In this document: positions 1 to 8,485 of the stretch, one piece after another | Layout of the letters: the number at the start of each line of letters is the position of its first letter | Numbering within the stretch: the first letter of the stretch is position 1 | NCBI GenBank assembly: GCA_947488295.1 | Contig: CANKYU010000004.1 | Location: 62,001 to 126,000, forward strand | DNA: 64,000 bases | DNA from: an uncultured Anderseniella sp. | GTDB lineage: Bacteria > Pseudomonadota > Alphaproteobacteria > Rhizobiales > Aestuariivirgaceae | Direction of reading: 5' to 3' | Program-made: the position numbers and the translations under genes | Notes under the pieces: generated by a model | The model's database searches: none | Seen by the model: only the letters and a program-made list of their open reading frames with translations | Told to the model about the DNA's origin: nothing

Positions 1-399
1 CGAGCCCGGGCTTTCCGCAGGCGGCAGGCCTTCCAGGCCACGCAGCAGATCGTCCTCGCTCATGCGGTCATAGCCGTCCTGGCCATCCTGCTCGGTCGGC
101 GCCGGTTCGGCCTGGTCAGGCTCATTGCCGGCCAGCAGCAGCGGTACTGCGCTTTCTTCCGGCTCATCCACTTCAACATGCTTCTGCATTGAGTGAACGT
201 AGTCTTCACGGAGATCTTCAACGTCGATAGTGGTATCGCCAATCTCACGCAGAGCCACAACGGGGTTCTTGTCATTGTCGCGGTCGAGCGTCAGAGGCGC
301 TCCCTGCGAAATCATGCGTGCGCGATGGGCAGACATGAGAACCAGTTCAAACCGGTTCGGCAGTTTTTCGATGCAGTCTTCAACGGTAACGCGGGCCAT
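1..399 (-). CDS. rpoZ: RNA polymerase omega subunit (3' end outside window)
   Basis: Omega subunit, which helps assemble RNA polymerase by holding the beta' subunit. The first 133 codons are in the window and the reading frame runs off the left edge. The N-terminus [19 protein letters not shown] and the segment [13 protein letters not shown] are the conserved omega core. After about residue 70 the protein becomes an acidic, low-complexity tail, as is usual in Hyphomicrobiales. The ATG at 399 fits the family start. In related genomes rel/spoT follows rpoZ, which would lie beyond the left edge. It is divergent from the MFS gene at 533. Confidence 0.95.
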   Translation of the reverse strand, partial: MARVTVEDCIEKLPNRFELVLMSAHRARMISQGAPLTLDRDNDKNPVVALREIGDTTIDVEDLREDYVHSMQKHVEVDEPEESAVPLLLAGNEPDQAEPAPTEQDGQDGYDRMSEDDLLRGLEGLPPAESPGS

Positions 400-532
400 G
401 AAGCTTGGATCCTTGCAAATATGGGTGTCTGGTAGAACTTAGGTGGGCTTTTAGCTACACAAATGCAAGAAAGCAAGTGTGTGCTTGCCGCACAACGATC
501 TATCCTTACACCGGAAAAACTAATTATTTCCA

Positions 533-1750
533 ATGCAGTCTGGACAATTCCATAAACTCATCTGGCCATTGGCAGTCGCCGAGACTGTTTTATGGGCCGC
601 TCTGTACTATTCCTTCCCCGCTCTGCTGGTGCAATGGGAACAGGAATTCGGCTGGTCCAAAACCGGCCTGACCGGTGCCTTCACCCTTGCCGTTGTGACA
701 TCTGCAGTCATGGCACCGGTTGCCGGCCGGCTGATTGATCGTGGCCTGGGAACAATAGTGTTCTGCGGCAGCGCAGTTCTGGGTGCCTTGCTGCTGGTGT
801 TGCTGACAATAGTCAGTCAATTGTGGCAGTTCTACCTGGTATGGTTTGGTATCGGGTTGACACTGGCAGGCTGTCTCTACGAACCCTGCTTTGCAATTCT
901 GACCCGGACCCTGGGCACCCGGGCGAGGCGCGGCATAACCATCGTCTCCCTGATCGCAGGACTTGCCGGTACAGTTTCATTTCCTGCCGCATTTTATCTG
1001 TCCGCAGCATTGGGATGGCGCGGGGCCGTACTGGTATTTGCGGCTGTCATCATCGTCGTTGCGGTGCCGCTGATATGGTGGGCAGCAAGCCGGGCAGAAC
1101 TCATCGGGGGCTCGACCGCCGATCCATCAAGCCACGCTGCCAGGGAACCCATGCGCATCGCCCGCACGCCGGCGTTCTGGGCGCTGGCTTTGGGGTTTGC
1201 CATGGTTTCACTGGATACCGGCATGATGATTACCCACACTCTGCCATTGCTCGACGAACGCGGCATCGGCAAGGAAACTGCGGTTCTGGCCATTTCGATG
1301 ATCGGCCCCATGCAGGTGCTCGGGCGCCTTGCCATCATGAACATCGAACACCGGGTCTCAAGTCTGGCCATCGCAATATCCTGCCAGCTTGCCGTATCAG
1401 CCGCCGCTCTGAGCCTGATGGGAGCAATGGCGTTTCCGCTGCTGCTGATCAGTTTCGTGGTGCTGCAGGGGTTTGGCAACGGCGTCACCAGCATCATTCG
1501 TCCCGTGCTGACGGCGGAACTGTTGGGCAGGGCCAACTTCGGTGTGATCTCCGGCATGACCGCCCTCGTCTACATCACCGGTTTTGCCGCCGGTCCGACC
1601 GTCGGCTCGCTGGCCTGGCAGATTGGCGGGTATGGTCTGATGCTGCTGGTAGCGGTCGGCATTGGCGGCATTGGAACGATATTGCTGTTGCTGGCCGGCA
1701 GGCTGTCAGCCCCTGGTGCTCAACCGTCCGTGCGCTCCACCGGCGGATAG
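533..1750 (+). CDS. MFS transporter
   Basis: A 405-residue major facilitator superfamily protein with about 12 hydrophobic segments over its whole length. The opening (WPLAVAETVLWAALYYSFPALL, read in part) and the loop around GRLIDRG between helices 2 and 3 are typical of the monocarboxylate/oxalate-formate-like MFS branch. Substrate cannot be told from sequence. The ATG at 533 lacks a strong Shine-Dalgarno; a GGAAA lies about 20 bases upstream. Its 3' end overlaps the convergent ABM-domain gene by 31 bases, so no terminator separates them. It is an accessory gene between rpoZ and folK, which are usually closer together. Confidence 0.85.
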   Translation: MQSGQFHKLIWPLAVAETVLWAALYYSFPALLVQWEQEFGWSKTGLTGAFTLAVVTSAVMAPVAGRLIDRGLGTIVFCGSAVLGALLLVLLTIVSQLWQFYLVWFGIGLTLAGCLYEPCFAILTRTLGTRARRGITIVSLIAGLAGTVSFPAAFYLSAALGWRGAVLVFAAVIIVVAVPLIWWAASRAELIGGSTADPSSHAAREPMRIARTPAFWALALGFAMVSLDTGMMITHTLPLLDERGIGKETAVLAISMIGPMQVLGRLAIMNIEHRVSSLAIAISCQLAVSAAALSLMGAMAFPLLLISFVVLQGFGNGVTSIIRPVLTAELLGRANFGVISGMTALVYITGFAAGPTVGSLAWQIGGYGLMLLVAVGIGGIGTILLLLAGRLSAPGAQPSVRSTGG

Positions 1751-2322
1751 TCCTGCGGCGCCTGGTCACGATCGAACATGCCGTAATCCCGGGTCATTCG
1801 AGCGACAAACCCCCAGGTCATGCTTTCATCTTCGCTCACTCGTGCCAGCAGCTTGCCTGCGTCCTGCGCGCCTGCAACTGCTGCCAGGCCGACATAGGCA
1901 TCAGCCACGTTTACACTGGCAAAACTCTCATCGAAACCGTCCAGTGGCTTGCCCGCGCTATGACCCGCAACGATGTAGCTGCCGGTTGCATCTGCTCCCG
2001 GTTCAAATCGCTCAACAGGCCCGCCCCGCTCAACCTTCGCGATCAGTTCGGCAATGCGGATCCGGTAATCCTCAAAATGGGTGTAGCGGCCTGCGGTTTG
2101 CGAACCCTGGTGCTGGCGGTCGTCCCGCCAGTGCACGATTGCCGCATCATCCTTCCACAACTGATGCGACAGGATCACCCGGTCCCGTGACAATGACTTG
2201 AACCGATCCAGCCAGGTCATGCCCGTGTGCTTTGTCAGCACCGGCTTGAGCATGCCCACATGACGGAAGTAATGGTCTTCGTGACCGGGTTTGGGCAGCA
2301 CTTCGAAAAACAGGGCCAACAT
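1720..2322 (-). CDS. Antibiotic-biosynthesis-monooxygenase (ABM) domain protein
   Basis: A 200-residue soluble protein. Residues 1-100 read as a dimeric alpha-beta barrel of the ABM type (FFEVLPKPGHEDHYFRHV, then a TWLDRFKSL strand-helix unit). The second half repeats a similar size (FDESFASVNVADAYVGL), so it may be a two-barrel protein. It is the last gene of a tightly packed set: its ATG directly follows the TAA of the membrane protein gene upstream. The enzymatic role is unknown; ABM proteins range from monooxygenases to stress proteins. Confidence 0.7.
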   Translation of the reverse strand: MLALFFEVLPKPGHEDHYFRHVGMLKPVLTKHTGMTWLDRFKSLSRDRVILSHQLWKDDAAIVHWRDDRQHQGSQTAGRYTHFEDYRIRIAELIAKVERGGPVERFEPGADATGSYIVAGHSAGKPLDGFDESFASVNVADAYVGLAAVAGAQDAGKLLARVSEDESMTWGFVARMTRDYGMFDRDQAPQDYPPVERTDG

Positions 2323-2904
2323 TTATCCGAACATCCATATCCAGTAGACGGGAACTGCAATGTAGGCTGCAATCGCCACCGCACACAAAAGCCTGATCCA
2401 CATGGCGGGAAACCGTCGCCACAGCACAATCGCGCTACCGATGCCCAGTGTCGCCCCGATCACCGACACCAGGCCGCCATGGTGAGACTGATCCCAGTAG
2501 GACACCGGAGAGCTGAAAACGAAACTGCTGAACGGCCAAAAATGCCGATGTCCGTCATCGACATGAACCGGCAGGTCGGTGACGGCGTGGATCGCCATGG
2601 CCGCGGCCAAGAAAACCATTGGCCAGCCCCACGACTTCTCGCGAAACACCCAACCGCCAGCCGCAATCAGGGCTGCGACGAAAAACGAATTGAACGCTCC
2701 CATAAGGTTGCGCATTTCCTCGCGGAAATAGAAATCACCAAAAACATCCTGGCTCGTATACCCCATGGCGCTGGCGATACCGAACAGGGCAAATACGGGC
2801 AGGTCAGGCAGGAGCGCACCCACGACGACAGCAATATTACGCGCTTTTTCGCCACGCCTGGTCAGCACCGCAGAAGCCAGAAGCAGGTGGGTCTGGGTAT
2901 TCAC
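2323..2904 (-). CDS. Membrane-bound metal-dependent hydrolase (YdjM/DUF457-like)
   Basis: A 193-residue integral membrane protein with about five hydrophobic segments. The N-terminal TQTHLLLASAV and the internal HAVTDLPVHVDDGHRHFWPFSS carry the spaced His/Asp residues typical of the YdjM/DUF457 'membrane-bound metal-dependent hydrolase' family. It starts at a GTG that shares one base with the TAG stop of folK (TAGTG), so translation is probably coupled to folK. Substrate is unknown. The family assignment rests on the His/Asp pattern and topology. Confidence 0.7.
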   Translation of the reverse strand: MNTQTHLLLASAVLTRRGEKARNIAVVVGALLPDLPVFALFGIASAMGYTSQDVFGDFYFREEMRNLMGAFNSFFVAALIAAGGWVFREKSWGWPMVFLAAAMAIHAVTDLPVHVDDGHRHFWPFSSFVFSSPVSYWDQSHHGGLVSVIGATLGIGSAIVLWRRFPAMWIRLLCAVAIAAYIAVPVYWIWMFG

Positions 2905-3425
2905 TATGAACGCCCGCCGCCAATGACATGACCGCCCTGGTTCGTGTCAAGCGCAGCCAGCATGGCCCTGGCCGTCAGCCCGGTAACCGGGTGCTTCCAG
3001 CGCGGTGCAATTTCGGCGATTGGCACAAGCACGAACTCGCGCTCGGCGATTGCAGGATGCGGCAGCACCAGTTCGGCATCCGTCGACTGCTCGACACCTG
3101 CCTCCAGAACAACGCCATTGTAATCCAGAATGTCGAGATCAAGGGTTCGCTCCCCCCAGCGCTCGCGCCGCTCGCGACCGGCCGAGCGTTCAATGACACG
3201 CAATGCCTGCAGCAGTTCAAGCGCCCGCAGGCGGGTTTCGATGCGTGCCACGGCATTGATGTAACTGGGCTGGTCCTGCCTGCCGAACGGCGCGGTTTCA
3301 ATCAGTGCGGACGCCGCGGACAGTTTGAGCGGTTTTTCATCAAGCGCTGCAAGGGCTCGTCCAACACAGTCGCGGGGCTTGCCCCACGGTCCTGTCATAT
3401 TGCTGCCCAATCCGATCAGAATCAT
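2904..3425 (-). CDS. folK: 6-hydroxymethyl-dihydropterin pyrophosphokinase (HPPK)
   Basis: HPPK transfers pyrophosphate from ATP to 6-hydroxymethyl-7,8-dihydropterin in folate synthesis. Diagnostic parts are the start MILIGLGSNM, the central YINAVARIET strand and the catalytic loop RWGERTLDLDIL, which matches the family RxxDLDIL signature, followed by LPHPAIAEREFVL. The open frame extends 15 codons further upstream, but the internal ATG at 3425 matches the family start and has GGGAA about 12 bases ahead. It lies beside the divergent NYN gene, an arrangement seen in related alphaproteobacteria. Confidence 0.93.
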   Translation of the reverse strand: MILIGLGSNMTGPWGKPRDCVGRALAALDEKPLKLSAASALIETAPFGRQDQPSYINAVARIETRLRALELLQALRVIERSAGRERRERWGERTLDLDILDYNGVVLEAGVEQSTDAELVLPHPAIAEREFVLVPIAEIAPRWKHPVTGLTARAMLAALDTNQGGHVIGGGRS

Positions 3426-3546
3426 GTTGGCGTGCCGTTCCCGATTGCGTCGATCAGCATCTTGTGGCACACCCGCACCATTAATTTGAAGCCTTTATTC
3501 CGGTTCGCTATTTCATCGATCCATTTTGATTTTCAGGAGATTTCAG

Positions 3547-4152
3547 ATGCGCCTTTACAAAGACGAACGCACGGCCCTTTTCATTGACGGTTCCAACCTG
3601 TACGCCACTGCCAAGGCGTTGGGTTTCGACATCGATTACAAGAACATGCTGAAGATGTTTGAAGACGGCACCAGGCTGACCCGCGCCATCTATTACACAG
3701 CCCTTCTCGACGACGCTGACTACTCGCCGATCCGCCCGCTTATCGACTGGCTGGACTATAATGGGTTCATGGTCGTCACCAAGCCTGCCAAGGAGTTCAC
3801 CGATGCCGCCGGCAGGCGCAAGGTCAAGGGCAACATGGACATCGAGATCGCCGTCGACATCATGCAGCTGTGCTCGTCGCTGGACCATATCATCCTGTTT
3901 TCCGGCGACGGTGATTTTCGCTCGCTTGTCGAAGCAGCCCAGTCCAAAGGCTGCCGGGTAACGGTGATTTCCTCGATGGCTATCCGCCCGCCAATGATAG
4001 CCGACGAATTGCGCCGCCAGGCCGATCAGTTTGTCGACCTGAAATCACTGCAGGGCAAGATCGGCAGAACGCCGTCCGGCAACAGGGACAACCATCGCGA
4101 CAACGGCCCGGCCCAGCCAAACGACGATTTCGAGGAATTCGCCGAAATCTAG
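3547..4152 (+). CDS. NYN domain (LabA/DUF88) putative RNase
   Basis: A 201-residue NYN-domain protein, a PIN-like metal-dependent nuclease fold. The conserved acidic residues are visible: LFIDGSNLY near residue 10, NMDIEIAVD near residue 97 and LFSGDGDFRSL near residue 120. The C-terminal 35 residues are hydrophilic and Asn/Asp-rich, so probably disordered. The start was set at the ATG preceded by AGGAGA (3535-3540); a longer frame from 3526 would start inside that ribosome-binding site. The gene is a standard neighbour of rpoZ/smpB in alphaproteobacteria. Its RNA target is unknown. Confidence 0.88.
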   Translation: MRLYKDERTALFIDGSNLYATAKALGFDIDYKNMLKMFEDGTRLTRAIYYTALLDDADYSPIRPLIDWLDYNGFMVVTKPAKEFTDAAGRRKVKGNMDIEIAVDIMQLCSSLDHIILFSGDGDFRSLVEAAQSKGCRVTVISSMAIRPPMIADELRRQADQFVDLKSLQGKIGRTPSGNRDNHRDNGPAQPNDDFEEFAEI

Positions 4153-4168
4153 GGTTCCGACCGCAAGA

Positions 4169-4648
4169 TCAGCGTTTCTCGGTTATTCTGGTAAGGCAAC
4201 ATCCCTGCCTGCCGGGCGACCACAATTCGATTTCATAGTTGAAACCGGCAGCGTCGAAAGTGCCTTCATCCAGCGCAGTTGCGCACCCGAGCAAGGTGCA
4301 GATTTCTTCATCGCTGCACCCTGCCTCAACCCATGCGTCCTTTATCGGGCAGCTCATCATCTGGACTTCCAGGCAGCTGTCGTCCAGTTGTCTGATATCG
4401 GGTGAAAACGTCGCGCCTTTGTCCGGCGCCTTCGCATAGGCTTCGGCCATGCCTGCAAAATCCCGTGGGGCAAAGCACGCCAGCGGTTTGCCAATTGCCA
4501 GGCCGTGCTCGTAACTGGCACTGCGCATGACACTTATGGCTTCCGCTTCGCCATAACGTTTCGACAGTTCCCGAAACACCATGAGGTACGCTGTGCCGCG
4601 GTCCTTGATGGCGTTGTAGATTTGTGAACGGGCGTGTTGTGAGGTCAT
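4169..4648 (-). CDS. L-2-amino-thiazoline-4-carboxylate hydrolase-like protein
   Basis: About 159 residues resembling the ATC hydrolase family (the first hydrolytic step in bacterial L-cysteine formation from ATC). Visible features are a helical N-terminal half and a Cys-containing C-terminal domain (QMMSCPIKDAWVEAGCSDEEICTLLGCATALDEG), the part where the family has its conserved Cys-rich segment. The frame extends to 4759, but those upstream codons do not look like coding sequence, so the ATG at 4648 was chosen. The ribosome-binding site is weak. No other ATC-pathway gene lies nearby, so the substrate is uncertain. Confidence 0.65.
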   Translation of the reverse strand: MTSQHARSQIYNAIKDRGTAYLMVFRELSKRYGEAEAISVMRSASYEHGLAIGKPLACFAPRDFAGMAEAYAKAPDKGATFSPDIRQLDDSCLEVQMMSCPIKDAWVEAGCSDEEICTLLGCATALDEGTFDAAGFNYEIELWSPGRQGCCLTRITEKR

Positions 4649-4848
4649 GGCTGATACTTTCGTTCTGCAGAGATATGGCAGTAGGGCGTTGTTTTTAATG
4701 AACAAAGACCTGTCTCGTTCGGTTTGAGATCCTACGCTACTGGCCACAGCAATGATCACACAAACCAGAATACCTGCGCTGCAGGGATAGAAATACTGAG
4801 TCTGCGAGACGGCGGGTTTTATGTAATTGTGCGGCTGGGAGAAAAATC

Positions 4849-5457
4849 ATGACCTACAGACTTCCTTCACTGAACTCATTACGTGCCTTTGAAGCCGCAG
4901 CCCGGCATCTGAGCTTCAAGATGGCCGCCAGCGAACTGGGCGTGACAGCGGGAGCCGTCAGCCAACAAGTCAGAAAGCTGGAGGCGTCTCTGGGTATCGC
5001 GATGTTTCGCCGGCTGCCGCATGGGCTGCTGCTGACGGTGGAGGGTGAAGCCTATCTGCCGCGAGTTTCCAAGGTCTTCGAGGATCTGACAGAAGCCACC
5101 GAAGCAATTGCACCGGAAATCAACAGCAGGAAGTTCACCATTGGCATTTGTGTCAAGGCCATGGAAATTCTCCCGCCAAACTGGCCGAACCATAGCCGCA
5201 CGTTGAAGCCCTACGTGCGCAGCTCAACCCGGACAACGGATGTTGAGCTGGTCAGGAACAATGAGATTGATTGCCTGGTACGACTTGGCGGCGGTCCGTA
5301 CGGAGACCTGGCTCTGGCGACAATTGCAACATCGCCTGGCACGAAGGGAAACCCGGAGGACCTGCATTTCATCTGCAAGCCCGGTCTGGCAGATTGCCGG
5401 CAATCCAGGGCAATACTGGAAGACCTGATTGTGCACGCGGCAGTTTCCGACGACTAG
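4849..5457 (+). pseudogene. LysR-family regulator with most of its effector domain deleted
   Basis: A continuous 202-codon frame. Residues 1-65 are a normal GcvA-like LysR winged helix (LNSLRAFEAAARHLSF, then LGVTAGAVSQQVRKLE). LysR regulators are normally about 290-310 residues. Here the first effector strand (FTIGICVKAMEILPP) and the DVELVRNNEIDCLVRLGGG segment are present, but the chain then jumps to a C-terminal-like FICKPGLADCRQSRAILEDL. Roughly 90 residues of the ligand-binding domain are missing without loss of frame. It could be a decayed gene or a shortened DNA-binding protein. Its stop overlaps the convergent RidA gene by four bases. Confidence 0.75.
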
Positions 5458-5849
5458 GGCCGCCGCGCCACCATGTCGATTTCGACCAGCGCACCGACAG
5501 CAAGCCCGGTGACCCCGATACAGGTTCTCGCCGGCAGTTTTCCTTCGGCAAAGTACTCCAGGTAAGTTTGGTTCATGGCGGCATAATCGCGTTCGAAATC
5601 GGTGATGAACACCCGTGCCTGGGCCACATTTTCAAGCCCGAGCCCCATGCCTTCCAGCACGATGATCAGATTATCCATGACCCGCCTGGTCTGTGCCTCG
5701 ATGCCGTCCGGCAACGGCTCATCCGGTGCTCCGGGCCTGGTCGGCATCTGCCCGGTGAGAAACACCCACCCGTCAACCTCACAGGCGTGGGAAAACGGTG
5801 CAACCGGCTGCGGCGCAGCCTCAATCATGTGAAATGACGGCAGCGGCAT
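5454..5849 (-). CDS. RidA family protein (reactive imine/enamine deaminase-like)
   Basis: A 131-residue YjgF/YER057c/UK114 protein. FSHACEVDGWVFLTGQMP and the C-terminal LPARTCIGVTGLAVGALVEID are the family signature; the Arg in PART matches the carboxylate-binding Arg of active RidA enzymes and the final Glu is kept, so deaminase activity on enamines/imines is plausible. A GGAGT lies about 6 bases before the ATG at 5849. The neighbouring LysR-like gene is convergent and damaged, so a regulatory link is doubtful. Confidence 0.88.
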   Translation of the reverse strand: MPLPSFHMIEAAPQPVAPFSHACEVDGWVFLTGQMPTRPGAPDEPLPDGIEAQTRRVMDNLIIVLEGMGLGLENVAQARVFITDFERDYAAMNQTYLEYFAEGKLPARTCIGVTGLAVGALVEIDMVARRP

Positions 5850-6084
5850 GACTTACTCCTGAAATCTGTGTTGGATGAGTGAGAAAGACACTCAACTGGT
5901 TCTGAAGCGCAGGTATCCCGCCTTCAACGTCCACAGGACAACATCTGGCCGGCATAATCGCGAGTGTGGCAAAATTACAACACATGCAATTAATCGTGTA
6001 TCTTTAACCGCTTTGCTGCAGACATTCCGTGCAAATCACATTAGGTAACCATCAGTTGGGATTTAACGCTGGTTGGGACATATC

Positions 6085-6978
6085 ATGACATCATTGGCAA
6101 AATCACTTGTTGGCGCATCTGTTTTGGCACTTTTGGCCACCGGTGGCGCCCATGCAGCGGACCACGAAAATGAAATCGGTCTGATCGTGGCAGGTGTGAC
6201 AGACAGCTGGAACGGTGTTCAGTTCATTGATGGCGGCTTCACCGGCGATGATACAACACTGGCATCTGGCCACAATGCGCGCCTTTCATTGCCGCTTGGC
6301 GACAACCTGTCCCTGCAAACCGACGTGGATGTCGAGTGGAACGATCGCGCCTTCGACAACAATGAAGTATCCGGTCAACGCTGGGGTTTTCAGGGCGCCG
6401 GCCACTTTAGCTGGCGCGACCCGTCACGCGGCTTGTTCGGCGTGTTCGGCGGTGTCGCGGCTTCAAGTCACAACGACAGTGGGCCGACTTACAGAACAAA
6501 TCTCCGTTTCGTCGGTGGCGAGGCGCAGGTCTATATTGATAATCTGACCCTGTATGCGCAGGCAGCTTATGTCGACCAGGAAGGTGAATTGACCGGTGAC
6601 GGGTTCTTTGCGCGCGGTGTCGGCCGCTGGTTCACGGATTCCGACACCCGTTTCCAGGTCGAAGGCCTGTTTGCCAACCTGGATTTCTTCGATGGTCAAA
6701 CCGGGGATTACGACATATTTCAATGGGGCGCCCGGTTCGACACAGTGTGGAATGATGCGCCGATCGTAGGAAGTCTCCCCATTATGATTGCTTATCGCGG
6801 TACTTTGAGAGATGGCTGCCTAGGCGTCGGCCCGGACACCGACACATCGGATCACACCATCATGGCGGGCTTCAGCTATCACTGGGGTGCAACTTCCAAA
6901 TTGGATAGTGATCGCCGCGGAGCAACTCTCGACACACCGAACGTCGCCACACTGGCACCTTGTTACGATGACGACTGA
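6085..6978 (+). CDS. Secreted beta-rich envelope protein, paralogue 1
   Basis: A 297-residue protein of unknown function. Residues 1-24 form a Sec signal peptide (hydrophobic ASVLALLATGG, cleavage near AHAAD). The rest alternates short polar/aromatic strands (GFQGAGHFSWRD, LYAQAAYVDQEG, FQVEGLFANL), suggesting an outer-membrane barrel or beta-solenoid. Two late Cys residues (DGCLG and APCY) could form a disulfide. It ends DRRGATLDTPNVATLAPCY-like, without the C-terminal Phe of classical porins. A TTG at 6073 opens the frame, but the ATG at 6085 starts the signal peptide cleanly. It is a close paralogue of the protein at 7375. Confidence 0.75.
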   Translation: MTSLAKSLVGASVLALLATGGAHAADHENEIGLIVAGVTDSWNGVQFIDGGFTGDDTTLASGHNARLSLPLGDNLSLQTDVDVEWNDRAFDNNEVSGQRWGFQGAGHFSWRDPSRGLFGVFGGVAASSHNDSGPTYRTNLRFVGGEAQVYIDNLTLYAQAAYVDQEGELTGDGFFARGVGRWFTDSDTRFQVEGLFANLDFFDGQTGDYDIFQWGARFDTVWNDAPIVGSLPIMIAYRGTLRDGCLGVGPDTDTSDHTIMAGFSYHWGATSKLDSDRRGATLDTPNVATLAPCYDDD

Positions 6979-7079
6979 TCTGCCTTCCGATCTGTTGAGA
7001 TAGCAACGGTTGAAGTTTTGCCGAACAGTGGTGGCTGACACCTGAACAATCCGCTGTTTGACTGTGCGCCGACGACGAC

Positions 7080-7255
7080 GCAGGCGGGCTGTCCGTGACA
7101 CATGATGCCTGGGCCTCAATTCGGGTCGACAACGGCACATCAAGTTTGTTCTCAGGATTTTCATCGGGATAACCCACGCTCAGTCCGCAGATTGTCTGAA
7201 ACCTGATTGCCATCTCTTCTGACAGGCAAATGACGCCGGTCTCAACCCATTCCAA
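7080..7255 (-). pseudogene. Possible remnant of a nitroreductase 3' end
   Basis: In the gap between the two paralogous envelope genes, the minus strand encodes a short stretch (AIRFQTICGLSVGYPDENPENKL) that resembles the C-terminal 'GLAIGYPDPDHPVN.LRTER' segment of nitroreductases, followed by non-homologous, Ser/Ala-rich sequence with no further match. There is no flavin-binding N-terminal part. I read it as the end of a decayed flavin nitroreductase gene; a chance resemblance cannot be excluded. Confidence 0.35.
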
Positions 7256-7374
7256 ATACGATGTTGCGCTGCCCCTGAAATTCCCAGCTCACTCGGCATT
7301 TACTGGCGATTAACCATAAACGTGCACCCTTCCAGCTGCATAAAGTCAGTCAGGCGACAGTAGTTGGAACCCTC

Positions 7375-8316
7375 ATGAGTAAATTCAAAAATTCGATTCT
7401 TGGCAGCACGGCAATTCTTCTGGTTCTGGTCGCAGGCAACGCCTCGGCGCAGGACCGCTATAACCACATCGGGCTCATTGTCGGCGGTGTAAGTGAAAGC
7501 TGGAATGGCGTTCAGATTATTGATGGCGGCGGAACAGGCAATGATACAGCGCTTGCCTCAGGAAACAGCGCACGCCTTTCCGTGCCGCTTGGTGGCCATC
7601 TTTCACTGCAAAGCGATGTTGATGTGGAGTGGAATGACCGCGCATTTGACAACAACAACGTATCCGGCCAGCGCTGGAGCTTCCAGGGAGCCGGTCACTT
7701 TGCCTGGCGCGACCCCACCCATGGGCTGTTCGGTGTTTTCGGCGGTGTCGCGGCCTCCAGTCATAATGACACTGACCCCGGGTTCAGAACCAACCTGCGC
7801 TTCGTTGGTGCAGAAAGTCAGTATTACCTGAACGACCTCACCTTCTATGCGCAGGCTGCATTTGTGGACCAGGAGGGTGAACTCACCGGTGACGGTTACT
7901 TCGCCCGCGGTGTTGGCCGCTGGTTCATGGGTGTGGACACACGAATCCAGGTCGAAGGCCTGTATTCCAACCTGAAATTCCAGGATGGCGATTCTGCGGA
8001 TTACGACGTGTACCAGTGGGGCGCACGCTTCGACACGCTTTGGGAAGAAGTACCATTGGTGGGGAACATGCCGTTGTTTGTGGCCTATCGCGGCACCTAC
8101 CGCGATGGTTGTCTGGGCAACGAGTTCCCGAACGCCGCTGACAATGACACCATGGATCACACCATCATGGCGGGCCTGAGCTACAACTGGGGTGCACCGT
8201 CGCAAATGGATAACGACCGCCGCGGCGCCACGCTGGATACGCCGAACGTTGCGTCCCTGGCACCGTGCTACAACGGCACTGCCCTCGTCGGCCCGCCACC
8301 GCCTGTCATCCCGTAG
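7375..8316 (+). CDS. Secreted beta-rich envelope protein, paralogue 2
   Basis: A 313-residue paralogue of the 6085 protein; most of the mature chain can be aligned without gaps, and roughly two thirds of positions look identical by eye (for example VDVEWNDRAFDNN, SGQRW, LTGDG, RGATLDTPNVA). It has its own signal peptide (residues 1-23, cleaved near ASAQD). Differences are concentrated in an insert between DGCLG and DHTIMAG and in a Pro-rich C-terminal extension. It is a tandem duplication with about 400 bases between copies, each with its own upstream region, so the copies may be regulated separately. The family is not recognised by name. Confidence 0.75.
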   Translation: MSKFKNSILGSTAILLVLVAGNASAQDRYNHIGLIVGGVSESWNGVQIIDGGGTGNDTALASGNSARLSVPLGGHLSLQSDVDVEWNDRAFDNNNVSGQRWSFQGAGHFAWRDPTHGLFGVFGGVAASSHNDTDPGFRTNLRFVGAESQYYLNDLTFYAQAAFVDQEGELTGDGYFARGVGRWFMGVDTRIQVEGLYSNLKFQDGDSADYDVYQWGARFDTLWEEVPLVGNMPLFVAYRGTYRDGCLGNEFPNAADNDTMDHTIMAGLSYNWGAPSQMDNDRRGATLDTPNVASLAPCYNGTALVGPPPPVIP

Positions 8317-8365
8317 CCCGGGCACTGGTGAACCAGCCTCTCCACCTGCAGCACCAATGAAACCT

Positions 8366-8413
8366 GCTGCCGGCAATCAAGGGTCTCACAGCCTGGATTG
8401 CCGGCAGCAATCG
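8366..8413 (+). terminator. Candidate rho-independent terminator after paralogue 2
   Basis: A 13 bp perfect inverted repeat (8366-8378 with 8396-8408, GCTGCCGGCAATC) with a 17-base loop lies 50 bases past the stop codon and is followed by a short TTTT. The loop is long for a terminator and the T-tract is short. Confidence 0.5.
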
Positions 8414-8485
8414 TTTTGACGGGGTAAGCAACAACACGTCACGGCCCGGCAGGCCTCCGCCGGCAGATCCTCACGGTATGACTTG

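Noticed and set aside
823..2190. A long 455-codon frame overlapping the MFS and ABM genes
   Set aside because: It is rich in Arg, His, Pro and Cys, has no domain pattern and is the shifted frame of a clear MFS protein.
3547..4152. NYN nuclease as a toxin of a toxin-antitoxin pair
   Set aside because: It has no small antitoxin partner and is a standard neighbour of folK/rpoZ in this group.
7603..8376. A 257-codon minus-strand frame opposite paralogue 2
   Set aside because: It is an antisense shadow; the plus-strand frame has a signal peptide and a paralogue.
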